Source: Paenibacillus sp. Root52
GTDB taxonomy: Bacteria > Bacillota > Bacilli > Paenibacillales > Paenibacillaceae
NCBI RefSeq assembly: GCF_001426865.1
Contig: NZ_LMFO01000001.1
Location: 496,001-560,000 of the forward strand
Direction of reading: 5' to 3'
DNA: 64,000 nt
Shown: one piece after another, positions 46,919-54,677 of the stretch
Position numbering within the stretch: position 1 is the stretch's first letter
How the letters are laid out: each line of letters begins with the position of its first letter
The notes under the pieces: model-generated
Told to the model about the DNA's origin: nothing
The model's input: the letters and a program-made list of their open reading frames with translations, nothing else
The model's database searches: none
Program-made: the position numbers and the translations under genes

Positions 46919-47806
46919 ATGAGTAGTCGTAAACAAAGTTTATTGGAGACAGCTCTTACACTTTTCATAGAGCATGGTTTTGCAAATACAACCATTCAGA
47001 TGATCTTAGATCACTCAGGCGTTTCGAAAGGAACCTTCTATAAGTTCTTCAATTCGAAGGAAGATTGCTTGTATTCCATTCTGAATCAACGGATGCAAGA
47101 GGATATCTTAATTCGAAAAGAACTTGAGGACAAACATTATCACTCTGATTTTGATCTGCTCGTTGATCAGATTGCTATTCCCATGTCACTTCCTAGTAAA
47201 GAAAGAGTATGGGAATTATACTGGTCTGGGTTTTATTCCGGAGAGATTAACTCTACAAACCTAGCTACAGTGCAGCTAAAGTGGTTGTCTTCTAGATTAA
47301 TTGAGGTATATGGACAGGAGATAAGTTTGTACGCGAGCGAAGGAGCTATTCTATGCTACGGCATATTACACCAGATTGCTAATGCATCGAGGAGTCTGAA
47401 TACGGAGAAGCCAATTTGGGACGAAGTTGTGCCCAAAGTTTTGACGTATATTGAAGTGATATTAACAACAATGCAGCAAAAGAACGAACATATCTTTGAC
47501 TATACGTCTCTAGCGCTTATCAATGAAGACAGTAATACAATCAATAACCGTGTCAATCTAGAAGCATGGTTGGAAGAGTTTGAGGAGTTCAATCGACTTG
47601 TACAAAACTCAAATGAATCATTAAAATTAAAACAACTGTCTAACGGACTGTTAACGTTACTAAAGGAGAAGGATGAGTTTAACACCTCCGTAATTGAAGT
47701 GGTGCTCAAAGCATTCCATAGCGAGCATAAATCTAGCCAATTTCAATCTGAAGCGAACAGACTTGTTCAATCCTGCTGGTGGTATTTAGAACAAATGCAA
47801 AAATGA
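46919..47806 (+). CDS. TetR/AcrR-family transcriptional regulator
   Basis: The 295-residue regulator uses ATG 46919; the open frame from 46802 runs through its promoter. The N-terminal HTH (about 5-50) reads LLETALTLFIEHGFANTTIQMILDHSGVSKGTFYKFFNSKEDCL. The C-terminal part is helical and about 80 residues longer than usual for TetR proteins. It is followed by its own terminator and then, on the same strand, by a P450 gene with two matching palindromes in between; the P450 is its likely target. Confidence 0.93.
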   Translation: MSSRKQSLLETALTLFIEHGFANTTIQMILDHSGVSKGTFYKFFNSKEDCLYSILNQRMQEDILIRKELEDKHYHSDFDLLVDQIAIPMSLPSKERVWELYWSGFYSGEINSTNLATVQLKWLSSRLIEVYGQEISLYASEGAILCYGILHQIANASRSLNTEKPIWDEVVPKVLTYIEVILTTMQQKNEHIFDYTSLALINEDSNTINNRVNLEAWLEEFEEFNRLVQNSNESLKLKQLSNGLLTLLKEKDEFNTSVIEVVLKAFHSEHKSSQFQSEANRLVQSCWWYLEQMQK

Positions 47807-47817
47807 TGTTGCAATGA

Positions 47818-47842
47818 GGTTGGCAAATGCCAGCCTTTTTTA
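47818..47842 (+). terminator. Terminator of the TetR gene
   Basis: GGTTGGC (47818-47824) pairs with GCCAGCC (47829-47835) with a tight AAAT loop and one G-T pair, followed by TTTTTT. Confidence 0.8.
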
Positions 47843-47861
47843 TTTAGTCATTTTAGATGAA

Positions 47862-47878
47862 ATATACTACTAGTATAA
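47862..47878. promoter_or_regulatory. Operator-like palindrome 1 upstream of the P450 gene
   Basis: ATATAC-TACTA-GTATAA. The arms match site 2 (47937-47953), whose centre lies 75 bp further on. A TATAAT (47874-47879) overlaps its right arm. It is a candidate TetR binding site. Confidence 0.5.
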
Positions 47879-47926
47879 TTATAAATCCTTATTTATAAGC
47901 GTTATTTCTTAATAATATACGAAAAA

Positions 47927-47956
47927 TTGATATTAAATATACTAAGGGTATATAAT
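47927..47956 (+). promoter_or_regulatory. P450 promoter with operator-like palindrome 2
   Basis: TTGATA (47927-47932), 18 bp, TATAAT (47951-47956). The palindrome ATATAC-TAAGG-GTATAT (47937-47953) covers the spacer and the -10, where a bound repressor would block RNA polymerase. Confidence 0.6.
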
Positions 47957-48011
47957 TGGTTAAGTACGAATTTTCATGTGTATGAAGAATATTCTTGGAG
48001 GTGGATTACGA

Positions 48012-49241
48012 ATGAGTAAAGAAGTTGTCTCAGTTCCAGCAATCACTCAGTTTAACACCAGATCTGAAGAATTCTTTCCACTAGAATGGTACAAAAAGAT
48101 GCTAAACGACAATCCAATCTATTATCACGAGGAGACCGATTGTTGGAATGTTTTTCGATATGATGATGTGAAGAGGGTTCTTAGTGATCATGAGTTCTTT
48201 TCTGCCGAGGGGAATCGAACCATTTTAGAAGTAGGTGCCAAAAACAAAGAGGGAGCCATTCCTGAAAAAGTCAGCATTTCAAGTATGGATCCACCTCGTC
48301 ATCAAAAGTATCGATCCCTGATGTCTGCTGCATTTACACCTCGTAGTCTGAAAAATTGGGAGCCGCGCATTCAACAAGTCATTAAGAATGTAGTAAATAA
48401 CATAGAGAGTACCACAACAGTAGATATTGTTGAGTCTTATGCAAGTCCGATTCCTTCTATGGTAATGGCTGATTTGTTGGGAGTGCCGTTAGAGGATAGT
48501 CATCTGTTCAAAAAATGGGTAGATATTTTGTTCCAGCCATCCGACAACGGAGACCAAGAGCAGTTAGAGAAGAAGAAACAGACTGCAGCCAAAGAATACT
48601 TTCAACATATTTATCCAATCGTTGTTCGGAAGAGAATGAATCCTGCGGAGGACATTATATCTGACCTTCTGGCAGTAGAGGTGGATCATGAGAAATTTAC
48701 AGACGACGAGGTTGTTCGAACAACGATGCTGTTACTTGGAGCAGGTATTGAAACAACAAGCCATATGATATCGAGCATGTTCTACTCCTTATTATATGAC
48801 GATTCAACCTTGTACAAGCAATTGAGAGAAGAACCTAATCTGGTGCCTAACACCGTTGAAGAAATGCTCCGTTATCGTTTCCAGATCTCGAAGAGGCATC
48901 GTACCGTTAAGCAGGATAATGATGTATTAGGTGTTCAGCTGAAAAAGGGAGATCTAGTGATTGCATGGATGAGTGCAGCGAATATGGATGAACATATGTT
49001 TGAGCGACCTTTCGAACTTGATATTCATCGAAAAAATAATAAAAGAAATCTCACGTTTGGCATTGGCCCTCATTTCTGTTTAGGTGCTCCACTCGCCAGA
49101 TTAGAGTTGAATATTGCATTAACCGCTTTTCTTGAAAGGTTTGCTGAGATCAGACCTGTGGAATCATTCAATTTAGAGGATAATCTAACCACTTCTGCAC
49201 CTGGCCAAAGTCTGATTCGTTTACCCTTGCAAGTCATCTAA
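48012..49241 (+). CDS. Cytochrome P450
   Basis: The 409-residue monooxygenase starts at ATG 48012 after TTGGAGGTGG; the ATG at 47976 has no such site. The I-helix motif is GAGIETT (243-249), ExxR is E284-M-L-R287 and the haem loop FGIGPHFCLG has Cys356. ISSMDPPRHQKYRSLMSAAFTPR is a typical C-helix region. It differs clearly from the P450 at 19899. Its pairing with an upstream TetR gene and palindromes suggests that it is induced by a chemical ligand, for instance a fatty acid or a xenobiotic. No redox partner gene is adjacent. Confidence 0.95.
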   Translation: MSKEVVSVPAITQFNTRSEEFFPLEWYKKMLNDNPIYYHEETDCWNVFRYDDVKRVLSDHEFFSAEGNRTILEVGAKNKEGAIPEKVSISSMDPPRHQKYRSLMSAAFTPRSLKNWEPRIQQVIKNVVNNIESTTTVDIVESYASPIPSMVMADLLGVPLEDSHLFKKWVDILFQPSDNGDQEQLEKKKQTAAKEYFQHIYPIVVRKRMNPAEDIISDLLAVEVDHEKFTDDEVVRTTMLLLGAGIETTSHMISSMFYSLLYDDSTLYKQLREEPNLVPNTVEEMLRYRFQISKRHRTVKQDNDVLGVQLKKGDLVIAWMSAANMDEHMFERPFELDIHRKNNKRNLTFGIGPHFCLGAPLARLELNIALTAFLERFAEIRPVESFNLEDNLTTSAPGQSLIRLPLQVI

Positions 49242-49439
49242 GAGAGAAATATCAGAGAAAGTCAGAAGGTCAAAAAAGGTCAAAAATTAAGAAAAAGGGA
49301 TCTATTTTGGTATAACAGGCTATATTGCAAAAATATCGTTTATTTTCGTTTTTTTCGCATTTTGATGATCATTGATTAGTGGATTATAATCGTACATGTA
49401 AGCAACAACAAACCAATCATATTTAAGGAGATGATGTTT

Positions 49440-49883
49440 ATGTTTGAGATGACTCCGTTTCGTAAACGAAATGAAGACCTGTTCGGACACATGCTGAAAT
49501 CCTTCAATGATGTGTTTGACAATCCATGGGTATCTCACCTGGGCAACAGCAACCAGCCATTCCGAACCGATATTCGTGAAGACGAGGAAAAATATTGGAT
49601 TGAGGCAGATCTTCCGGGAATCGCAAAACAAGATATTGATATTCAGGTTCAAGGCAATGAATTGATTATTCGAGCCAAACGTCATGATTTTCAAGAGCAT
49701 AAGGATGATTCCAATCGTATTATCCGGCAGGAGCGCCGATCGGGTGAATTCCTTCGACGTTTCTATGTGGAACGAATTGATGAAGAGAATATCAAAGCCA
49801 GATTGGAAGATGGCGTGTTAAAGCTTGAAGTTCCGAAACGTTCAGGGGAAGAGAACAACCACAAGCGTATTCAGATTGATTAA
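49440..49883 (+). CDS. Hsp20/alpha-crystallin-family small heat shock protein
   Basis: This 147-residue ATP-independent chaperone holds unfolding proteins. The ATG at 49440 is 9 nt after AAGGAG; the earlier ATGs at 49431 and 49434 are too close. The alpha-crystallin domain (about 38-135) has FRTDIREDEEKYWIEADLPGI, LIIRAKR, RRSGEFLRRFYVE and the late ARLEDGVLKLEVPK signature. A short acidic or polar tail follows. It stands alone with its own terminator. No CIRCE element is seen, so control by HrcA is not suggested. Confidence 0.95.
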   Translation: MFEMTPFRKRNEDLFGHMLKSFNDVFDNPWVSHLGNSNQPFRTDIREDEEKYWIEADLPGIAKQDIDIQVQGNELIIRAKRHDFQEHKDDSNRIIRQERRSGEFLRRFYVERIDEENIKARLEDGVLKLEVPKRSGEENNHKRIQID

Positions 49884-49950
49884 TATGACGATAACACTTA
49901 CGAGAGATACTCCTTAAGTTACACAGTATGGATATCTGAAATTCGAATCA

Positions 49951-49983
49951 AATCCTCCATGGTCTCCCATGGGGGATTTTTTT
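49951..49983 (+). terminator. Terminator of the Hsp20 gene
   Basis: AATCCTCCATGG (49951-49962) pairs with CCATGGGGGATT (49967-49978), loop TCTC, one G-T pair, followed by a T tract to 49983. Confidence 0.9.
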
Positions 49984-50091
49984 ATTTTGGAGAGCGTAAG
50001 CCAAAGTTAACCTAGAAGTAAACAGGTTGATCACCGAGATGTAACTTAGCCTCTATATAATGAAAGCCATAACAGAAAGGAAGTGTTGTAG

Positions 50092-50805
50092 TTGCTTACA
50101 CTTAATAACGTAGTGAAACGTCGTGGGGCTCAAGAAATATTATCTGGTATTAGCTTCAAAGCGGAACCTGGTAGAGTAACGGGTTTTTTAGGTCCAAATG
50201 GGGCGGGTAAAAGTTCTACACTTCGCATCCTGCTCGGATTAGATCGCGCCACCTCAGGGAGCGCATTAATTAATGGGTTCCCATTCAGAGAATTACAGCA
50301 TCCTCTAACAACGATAGGTGCTGCACTTGATGGATCAGGAGCTCATCGTATGCGAACAGGACGGGCACACTTGCGCTGGATTGCTCGTGCCGCAGGATTG
50401 TCGCTCGCACGTGTCGAGGAAGTTCTGGAAATTGTAGGTCTGACTCATGCAGCCGGTAAACGAGTAGGGAGTTACTCTCTTGGTATGGGGAAAAGACTGG
50501 GAATGGCAGCTGCGATACTTGGTGATCCGCAAATATTGGTATTGGATGAACCTGTGAACGGGCTCGATCCAGAGGGCATTCGCTGGATTCGGACATTCCT
50601 ACGTGAACGTGCAGAGTCTGGAAATACGGTGTTACTATCAAGCCATCTCATGGGAGAGCTTGCAGAGACGGTTGATGATGTGGTGATTATTAAGAATGGA
50701 AAAATTGTTGCCGATGGAACATTGGAAGAAGTCATAGGCAACTATTCCACGCTAGAGGAGGCTTTTTTTGCCCTTACTACGGAACATGCAGGTGATATTG
50801 GATGA
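50092..50805 (+). CDS. ABC transporter ATP-binding protein (BcrA/NatA-like exporter)
   Basis: The 237-residue ATPase starts at TTG 50092 after AAAGGAAG. It has Walker A GPNGAGKSS, signature YSLGMGKRLGMAAA, Walker B LVLDEPVNGLDPEG and the switch histidine in LLSSHLMGELA. The short size and the DRATSGSALINGFPF region fit ATPases of ABC-2 exporters for peptide antibiotics, such as bacitracin or lantibiotic self-protection pumps. It overlaps the first permease gene by 4 bp. Confidence 0.92.
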   Translation: MLTLNNVVKRRGAQEILSGISFKAEPGRVTGFLGPNGAGKSSTLRILLGLDRATSGSALINGFPFRELQHPLTTIGAALDGSGAHRMRTGRAHLRWIARAAGLSLARVEEVLEIVGLTHAAGKRVGSYSLGMGKRLGMAAAILGDPQILVLDEPVNGLDPEGIRWIRTFLRERAESGNTVLLSSHLMGELAETVDDVVIIKNGKIVADGTLEEVIGNYSTLEEAFFALTTEHAGDIG

Positions 50806-51551
50806 GAGCATTCAACGCGGAAATGTCTAAATTGTTCTCCCTTCCGAGCATCTGGCTTGCTTGCTTCATTGCTGCATTTGCCCCAGCAATCTTTGCTAGC
50901 TTGGATAGTCTAGCTGAAAAAAAGGATATAGTCGCTGGAGTTAGCACAAGGTTAGCCGAAGTTGGATATGGAGGATTAGGTTTTGGTGTACAAGGAGTCA
51001 TCATCCTTGGTGTGCTTGCTGTAAGCAGTGAGTATTTCACAGAAAGCAGTGAATCTGGTGGGGGACGACAGATTACAATAAGTTTATCTGTAGTACCATC
51101 CCGGCTTTATTTTTTGCTGGCAAAGGCAGGCGCTGTGACAGCAATCAGTGTACTGCTCTGTACGATAGCTATTGTAACAACTATATTATCAACGGAGCTT
51201 ATTCTTGGTGAATATGCTCCAGCATTTGAATGGTCCAGACTTATCGGTGCAGTTTGTTACTGGGTGTTCACTACGCTGATAGCTTTCGGGCTTACTCTTC
51301 TAACCAAGAATAGTATTATACCGCTCACTGTACTCATCATAAACTCATCTATTGTTTCATTTAGTATCTTGCTTGCCAAGGTTACACCATTAGCCGTCTA
51401 TTTACCAGATCGTGCCGGCATTGATATGTTTATGTCTATGAGCGACAGATTTCACACTCCGCTCACAGGTGGCTTGGTTATGTTTACATGGGTAGTCGTT
51501 CTTATGACTGTTGCAGCTATTGTATTCCATAGGAGGGACGTTGCATCATGA
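50802..51551 (+). CDS. ABC-2-type exporter permease
   Basis: The 249-residue membrane protein has about six helices and starts with RAFNAEMSKLFSLPSIWLACF, the amphipathic entry typical of ABC-2 permeases. VSSEYFTESSESGGGRQITISLSVVPSR is the conserved loop after the second helix. It overlaps both neighbours by 4 bp, so the three genes form a tightly coupled exporter unit. The second permease is a diverged relative. Confidence 0.88.
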   Translation: MRAFNAEMSKLFSLPSIWLACFIAAFAPAIFASLDSLAEKKDIVAGVSTRLAEVGYGGLGFGVQGVIILGVLAVSSEYFTESSESGGGRQITISLSVVPSRLYFLLAKAGAVTAISVLLCTIAIVTTILSTELILGEYAPAFEWSRLIGAVCYWVFTTLIAFGLTLLTKNSIIPLTVLIINSSIVSFSILLAKVTPLAVYLPDRAGIDMFMSMSDRFHTPLTGGLVMFTWVVVLMTVAAIVFHRRDVAS

Positions 51552-52312
51552 ATGTTTCTACTCATCGAAAGATCACAAGAATCCTTATTAGTGAGTTAGA
51601 TAAATTAGTTTCACTACCATGGATATGGACTACTATTATAAGTTCACTCATAGCTAATTTATTTTTAGCAGCAGCTTTCACTTCTGCTTCTGCTGGCTTG
51701 CATGAGACAGTAGGGACACAAAGTACACTAGATATAGGACTTGCATCTATGGTATACCTTCAGGCAGGCTTCATTATTCTCGGTATCTTAGCTACTTGTT
51801 CGGAGTATACGGGTGGACAGATGCGAACGAGTTTGACTACCGTACCTTGGCGTGGTCTTCAATTGTCCATGAAGCATGTCGCATTGGGTATCATAACCAT
51901 TCCTGCCGCATTTATTATTGTTTTATCTGGTGTACTATATCCTTTTATCATGATGAGAGACACTCCGGCAGTGGTTGAATTAGATGTAATCATAGGAACA
52001 TTAGTAGGTGCAACAGGCTATCTAACATTAACCACACTTCTCAGTGCAGCGGTAGGTGCTATATTAAGAAGAACCACGTCTGCTATAGTGGTGCTACTTA
52101 CTTATTATTTTATACTGAGTCCATTGTCGAGGGACTTTCTACCTCGTATTAGAGATTACTTTCCAGATACGGCAGGATTGTATATGTACATACCACCTTC
52201 CTCTGATGTAATCCATGGCCTTACTCCCATACAAGGAACAGGTATTTGCATGTTATGGACACTCACTTTGGTAATAGTAGCCACTATCTGTCATTGTAAG
52301 CGAGATGTCTAA
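51548..52312 (+). CDS. ABC-2-type exporter permease, second subunit
   Basis: The 254-residue membrane protein has about six helices and opens ITRILISELDKLVSLPWIWTTI. CSEYTGGQMRTSLTTVPWRG corresponds to the loop in the preceding permease, so the two are paralogs. It ends the exporter unit; a minus-strand AraC gene faces it 47 bp on. No terminator of quality is seen in that gap. The substrate is unknown. Confidence 0.88.
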   Translation: MNVSTHRKITRILISELDKLVSLPWIWTTIISSLIANLFLAAAFTSASAGLHETVGTQSTLDIGLASMVYLQAGFIILGILATCSEYTGGQMRTSLTTVPWRGLQLSMKHVALGIITIPAAFIIVLSGVLYPFIMMRDTPAVVELDVIIGTLVGATGYLTLTTLLSAAVGAILRRTTSAIVVLLTYYFILSPLSRDFLPRIRDYFPDTAGLYMYIPPSSDVIHGLTPIQGTGICMLWTLTLVIVATICHCKRDV

Positions 52313-52358
52313 GTTAAATCTCACTACCTCATTTTTTGAATTTAACGACCAGATATAG

Positions 52359-53249
52359 TTATTCCAGACGAAACGGATGATTGACCCATCTTTTGCGATA
52401 CTGGTGGGGTGTGACGTCCATCTGTTCTTTGAATAATTTGCAGAAATACGATACATTGGTCAAGCCGATTTCCTCAGCAATGAGCGAGATCGGTTTGGTT
52501 GTCGTCGTTAATAAGCGAACAGACTGATGAATCCTACGAGTGGCAATATATTGAGAAATGCTGACTCCAGTAGCGTCTTTGAATAAATGAGAGAGGTGAT
52601 AGGAAGACAAGTGCAACGATTGAGCTAACTCATCTAAACGAAAAGGAACATGATAATTTTTTTCGATCCAGCCTAAGATTCGCTCCACCTGATGGTTTTT
52701 GCGTTCGGTCGGAGAAATAGCAGAGTTAACCTCGAAGTCAGTCCATAACGGTTTGAGATGATGCAGGAAGTTCACCAGAAATAGTGAAATTTCTTCTAAT
52801 CGATTCGACTCGTCCCAGTTGGACATTTGCTCTTGAAAGCTCCTGAATAAGTGAACCAACATATGCTGGTCGTTCAGATTATAGAAGCAAGGCGAGGAGA
52901 GTTTACCTACATAAATATGTCTGAAGAACGCATGTAAAATGGGCCATTTCTCGAAATAGGCTTCAAACATAGAGGGCTCAAAAATAGCCAAAGACCGTTC
53001 AAAACATTGATTGTTGGAGTAATCCAATTTCAGGTGGTGCAGCTGGTATGGCTGAAAAATGCAGAACATGCCCGGTTTAATTTCATAGCTCCGGTTATTA
53101 ACGATCATCGTTCCACTTCCTTGGTGGATCAACAATAATTCGATGCCTAAGTGAGAATGAAATGTCTCCATATGCTCGTTATTTATGCTTTTGCGCCTAT
53201 ACCCGAAATGAAGGGTGCTCTCATTGAACTTGTACAGATCATATCGCAT
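52359..53249 (-). CDS. AraC-family regulator with cupin-type sensor
   Basis: The 296-residue regulator has an N-terminal cupin/AraC-binding domain (about 15-165; FHSHLGIELLLIHQGSGTMIV, GMFCIFQPYQLHHL). A C-terminal double HTH (about 190-290; FRLDELAQSLHLSSYHLSHLFK and ISLIAEEIGLTNVSYFCKLFK) follows. Such proteins usually sense a sugar. It is divergent from the Gfo/Idh/MocA gene at 53416 across 166 bp and is its probable regulator. Confidence 0.93.
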   Translation of the reverse strand: MRYDLYKFNESTLHFGYRRKSINNEHMETFHSHLGIELLLIHQGSGTMIVNNRSYEIKPGMFCIFQPYQLHHLKLDYSNNQCFERSLAIFEPSMFEAYFEKWPILHAFFRHIYVGKLSSPCFYNLNDQHMLVHLFRSFQEQMSNWDESNRLEEISLFLVNFLHHLKPLWTDFEVNSAISPTERKNHQVERILGWIEKNYHVPFRLDELAQSLHLSSYHLSHLFKDATGVSISQYIATRRIHQSVRLLTTTTKPISLIAEEIGLTNVSYFCKLFKEQMDVTPHQYRKRWVNHPFRLE

Positions 53250-53344
53250 ACCTCAACACCTCTCCCTATGGATTATTGTCCAGCATGTTTACTATAACGA
53301 AGCTCCCTGAAAACCGCAACATAGCGTTATTTTATCCACATCAC

Positions 53345-53368
53345 AGGATTACAATAGACAGTGATCCT
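53345..53368. promoter_or_regulatory. Candidate operator between the AraC and Gfo/Idh/MocA genes
   Basis: AGGATTAC (53345-53352) pairs with GTGATCCT (53361-53368) with one G-T pair and an 8-bp centre. It lies about 50 bp before the oxidoreductase start. The evidence is position and symmetry only. Confidence 0.3.
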
Positions 53369-53415
53369 ACGATACCATGATGATAAGAACATCGATGTTA
53401 AGAGGGGGAATTATG

Positions 53416-54567
53416 ATGTTAAAGGTAGCCATTATCGGTACAGGGGCTATTTCCAACGCTCATATCAATAGTTATTTGCATTTTGGGGAGCGATGCGAGA
53501 TTGTAGCGCTGTGTGATTTATATCCTGATAAGGCGGAAGCGAAAAAGAATGAATTTAATCTAAACGCCAAAATTGTTAGCGATTACAAAGAGCTGCTTCA
53601 CGAGGGGATTGATCTGATCTCGATCTGTCTGCCTCCTTACGAACATGCGCCGATTGCCGTTGATTTTCTAAATGCGGGAAGTCATGTATTAGTTGAGAAG
53701 CCGATGGCATCTTCGCTTGAAGAGTGCGATCTAATGATTGAAGCCGCACAGAAGAGTGGCAAGGTGTTGTCGGTTGTGGCACAAAATCGATTCACGAATC
53801 CAATTATGAAACTGAAAAAGATGCTAGATACAGGGCTTGCGGGGTCGATCTTGCATGCGCAGGTGGATTCCTTCTGGTGGCGAGGTCATTGTTACTATGA
53901 TCTCTGGTGGCGTGGTACGTGGGAGAAAGAGGGTGGCGGCTGTACGCTGAACCATGCGGTTCATCATATCGATGCTTTACTCTGGATGATGGGTCGGCCT
54001 GATCAGGTGCAGGCGTTCATGAGCAATGTCGCCCATGACAATGCTGAAGTCGAAGATATATCCATTGCGATGCTGCGTTATCCGAATGGAGCACTGGGAC
54101 AAATAACGAGTTCGGTTGTGCATCATGGTGAAGAACAACAGTTTATCTTTCAAGGCCAACATGCACGAATCTCAGCTCCTTGGAAAATCACGGCTTCTTC
54201 TTCTAGAGCGAACGGATTTCCTGAGAAAAATGTGGAGCTGGAGGAGCAGATTCAAGAGGTTTATGATCGCCTGCCGAATTTATCCTACGAAGGACATACC
54301 GCTCAGATTGACAATGTCTTAACTGCAATTGAATCAGGGGAGCCGCCGCTAGTCGATGGAGTAAGTGGTCGCAGTACCCTGGAAATGATCACAGCGATTT
54401 ATAAATCGGCAAGTACAGGTGAGAATGTTAGCTTGCCGCTTGTAGCAGGGGATCCTTTCTATACACGAGCCGGAGTTCAGCAACATGCAATCCATTTCTA
54501 TGAGAAAAGCGGTCATGTTGAAAATTTCGTTGAACAACAGATAACTATTGGTAGAACAAAGGAATGA
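53416..54567 (+). CDS. Gfo/Idh/MocA-family oxidoreductase
   Basis: This 383-residue NAD(P)-dependent dehydrogenase is of the kind that oxidises sugars, inositols or sugar acids. It starts at ATG 53416 (or 53413) after AGAGGGGG. The Rossmann motif is VAIIGTGAISNAH, the catalytic region LVEKPMASS and the substrate-side histidines NHAVHHIDALLWMMG. No fused extra domain is present, unlike the relative at 29971. The divergent AraC gene suggests induction by its sugar substrate. Confidence 0.93.
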   Translation: MLKVAIIGTGAISNAHINSYLHFGERCEIVALCDLYPDKAEAKKNEFNLNAKIVSDYKELLHEGIDLISICLPPYEHAPIAVDFLNAGSHVLVEKPMASSLEECDLMIEAAQKSGKVLSVVAQNRFTNPIMKLKKMLDTGLAGSILHAQVDSFWWRGHCYYDLWWRGTWEKEGGGCTLNHAVHHIDALLWMMGRPDQVQAFMSNVAHDNAEVEDISIAMLRYPNGALGQITSSVVHHGEEQQFIFQGQHARISAPWKITASSSRANGFPEKNVELEEQIQEVYDRLPNLSYEGHTAQIDNVLTAIESGEPPLVDGVSGRSTLEMITAIYKSASTGENVSLPLVAGDPFYTRAGVQQHAIHFYEKSGHVENFVEQQITIGRTKE

Positions 54568-54631
54568 TCCATTTAAACAAATCAACCCTATGATCATTTC
54601 AGATTCATTTCAGCTTACGCCATTAAACTTA

Positions 54632-54673
54632 CTTCCAAGCAGAAGAAAACTTATTACGCTTGGAAGGTGGAAG
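54632..54673 (+). promoter_or_regulatory. Hairpin that includes the ribosome site of the CotH-like gene
   Basis: CTTCCAAGC (54632-54640) is the exact complement of GCTTGGAAG (54658-54666), 17-nt loop. The ribosome site GGAAGGTGGAAG (54662-54673) starts inside the right arm, 4 nt before the ATG region. Folding would hide part of it. Confidence 0.5.
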
Positions 54674-54677
54674 ATGA

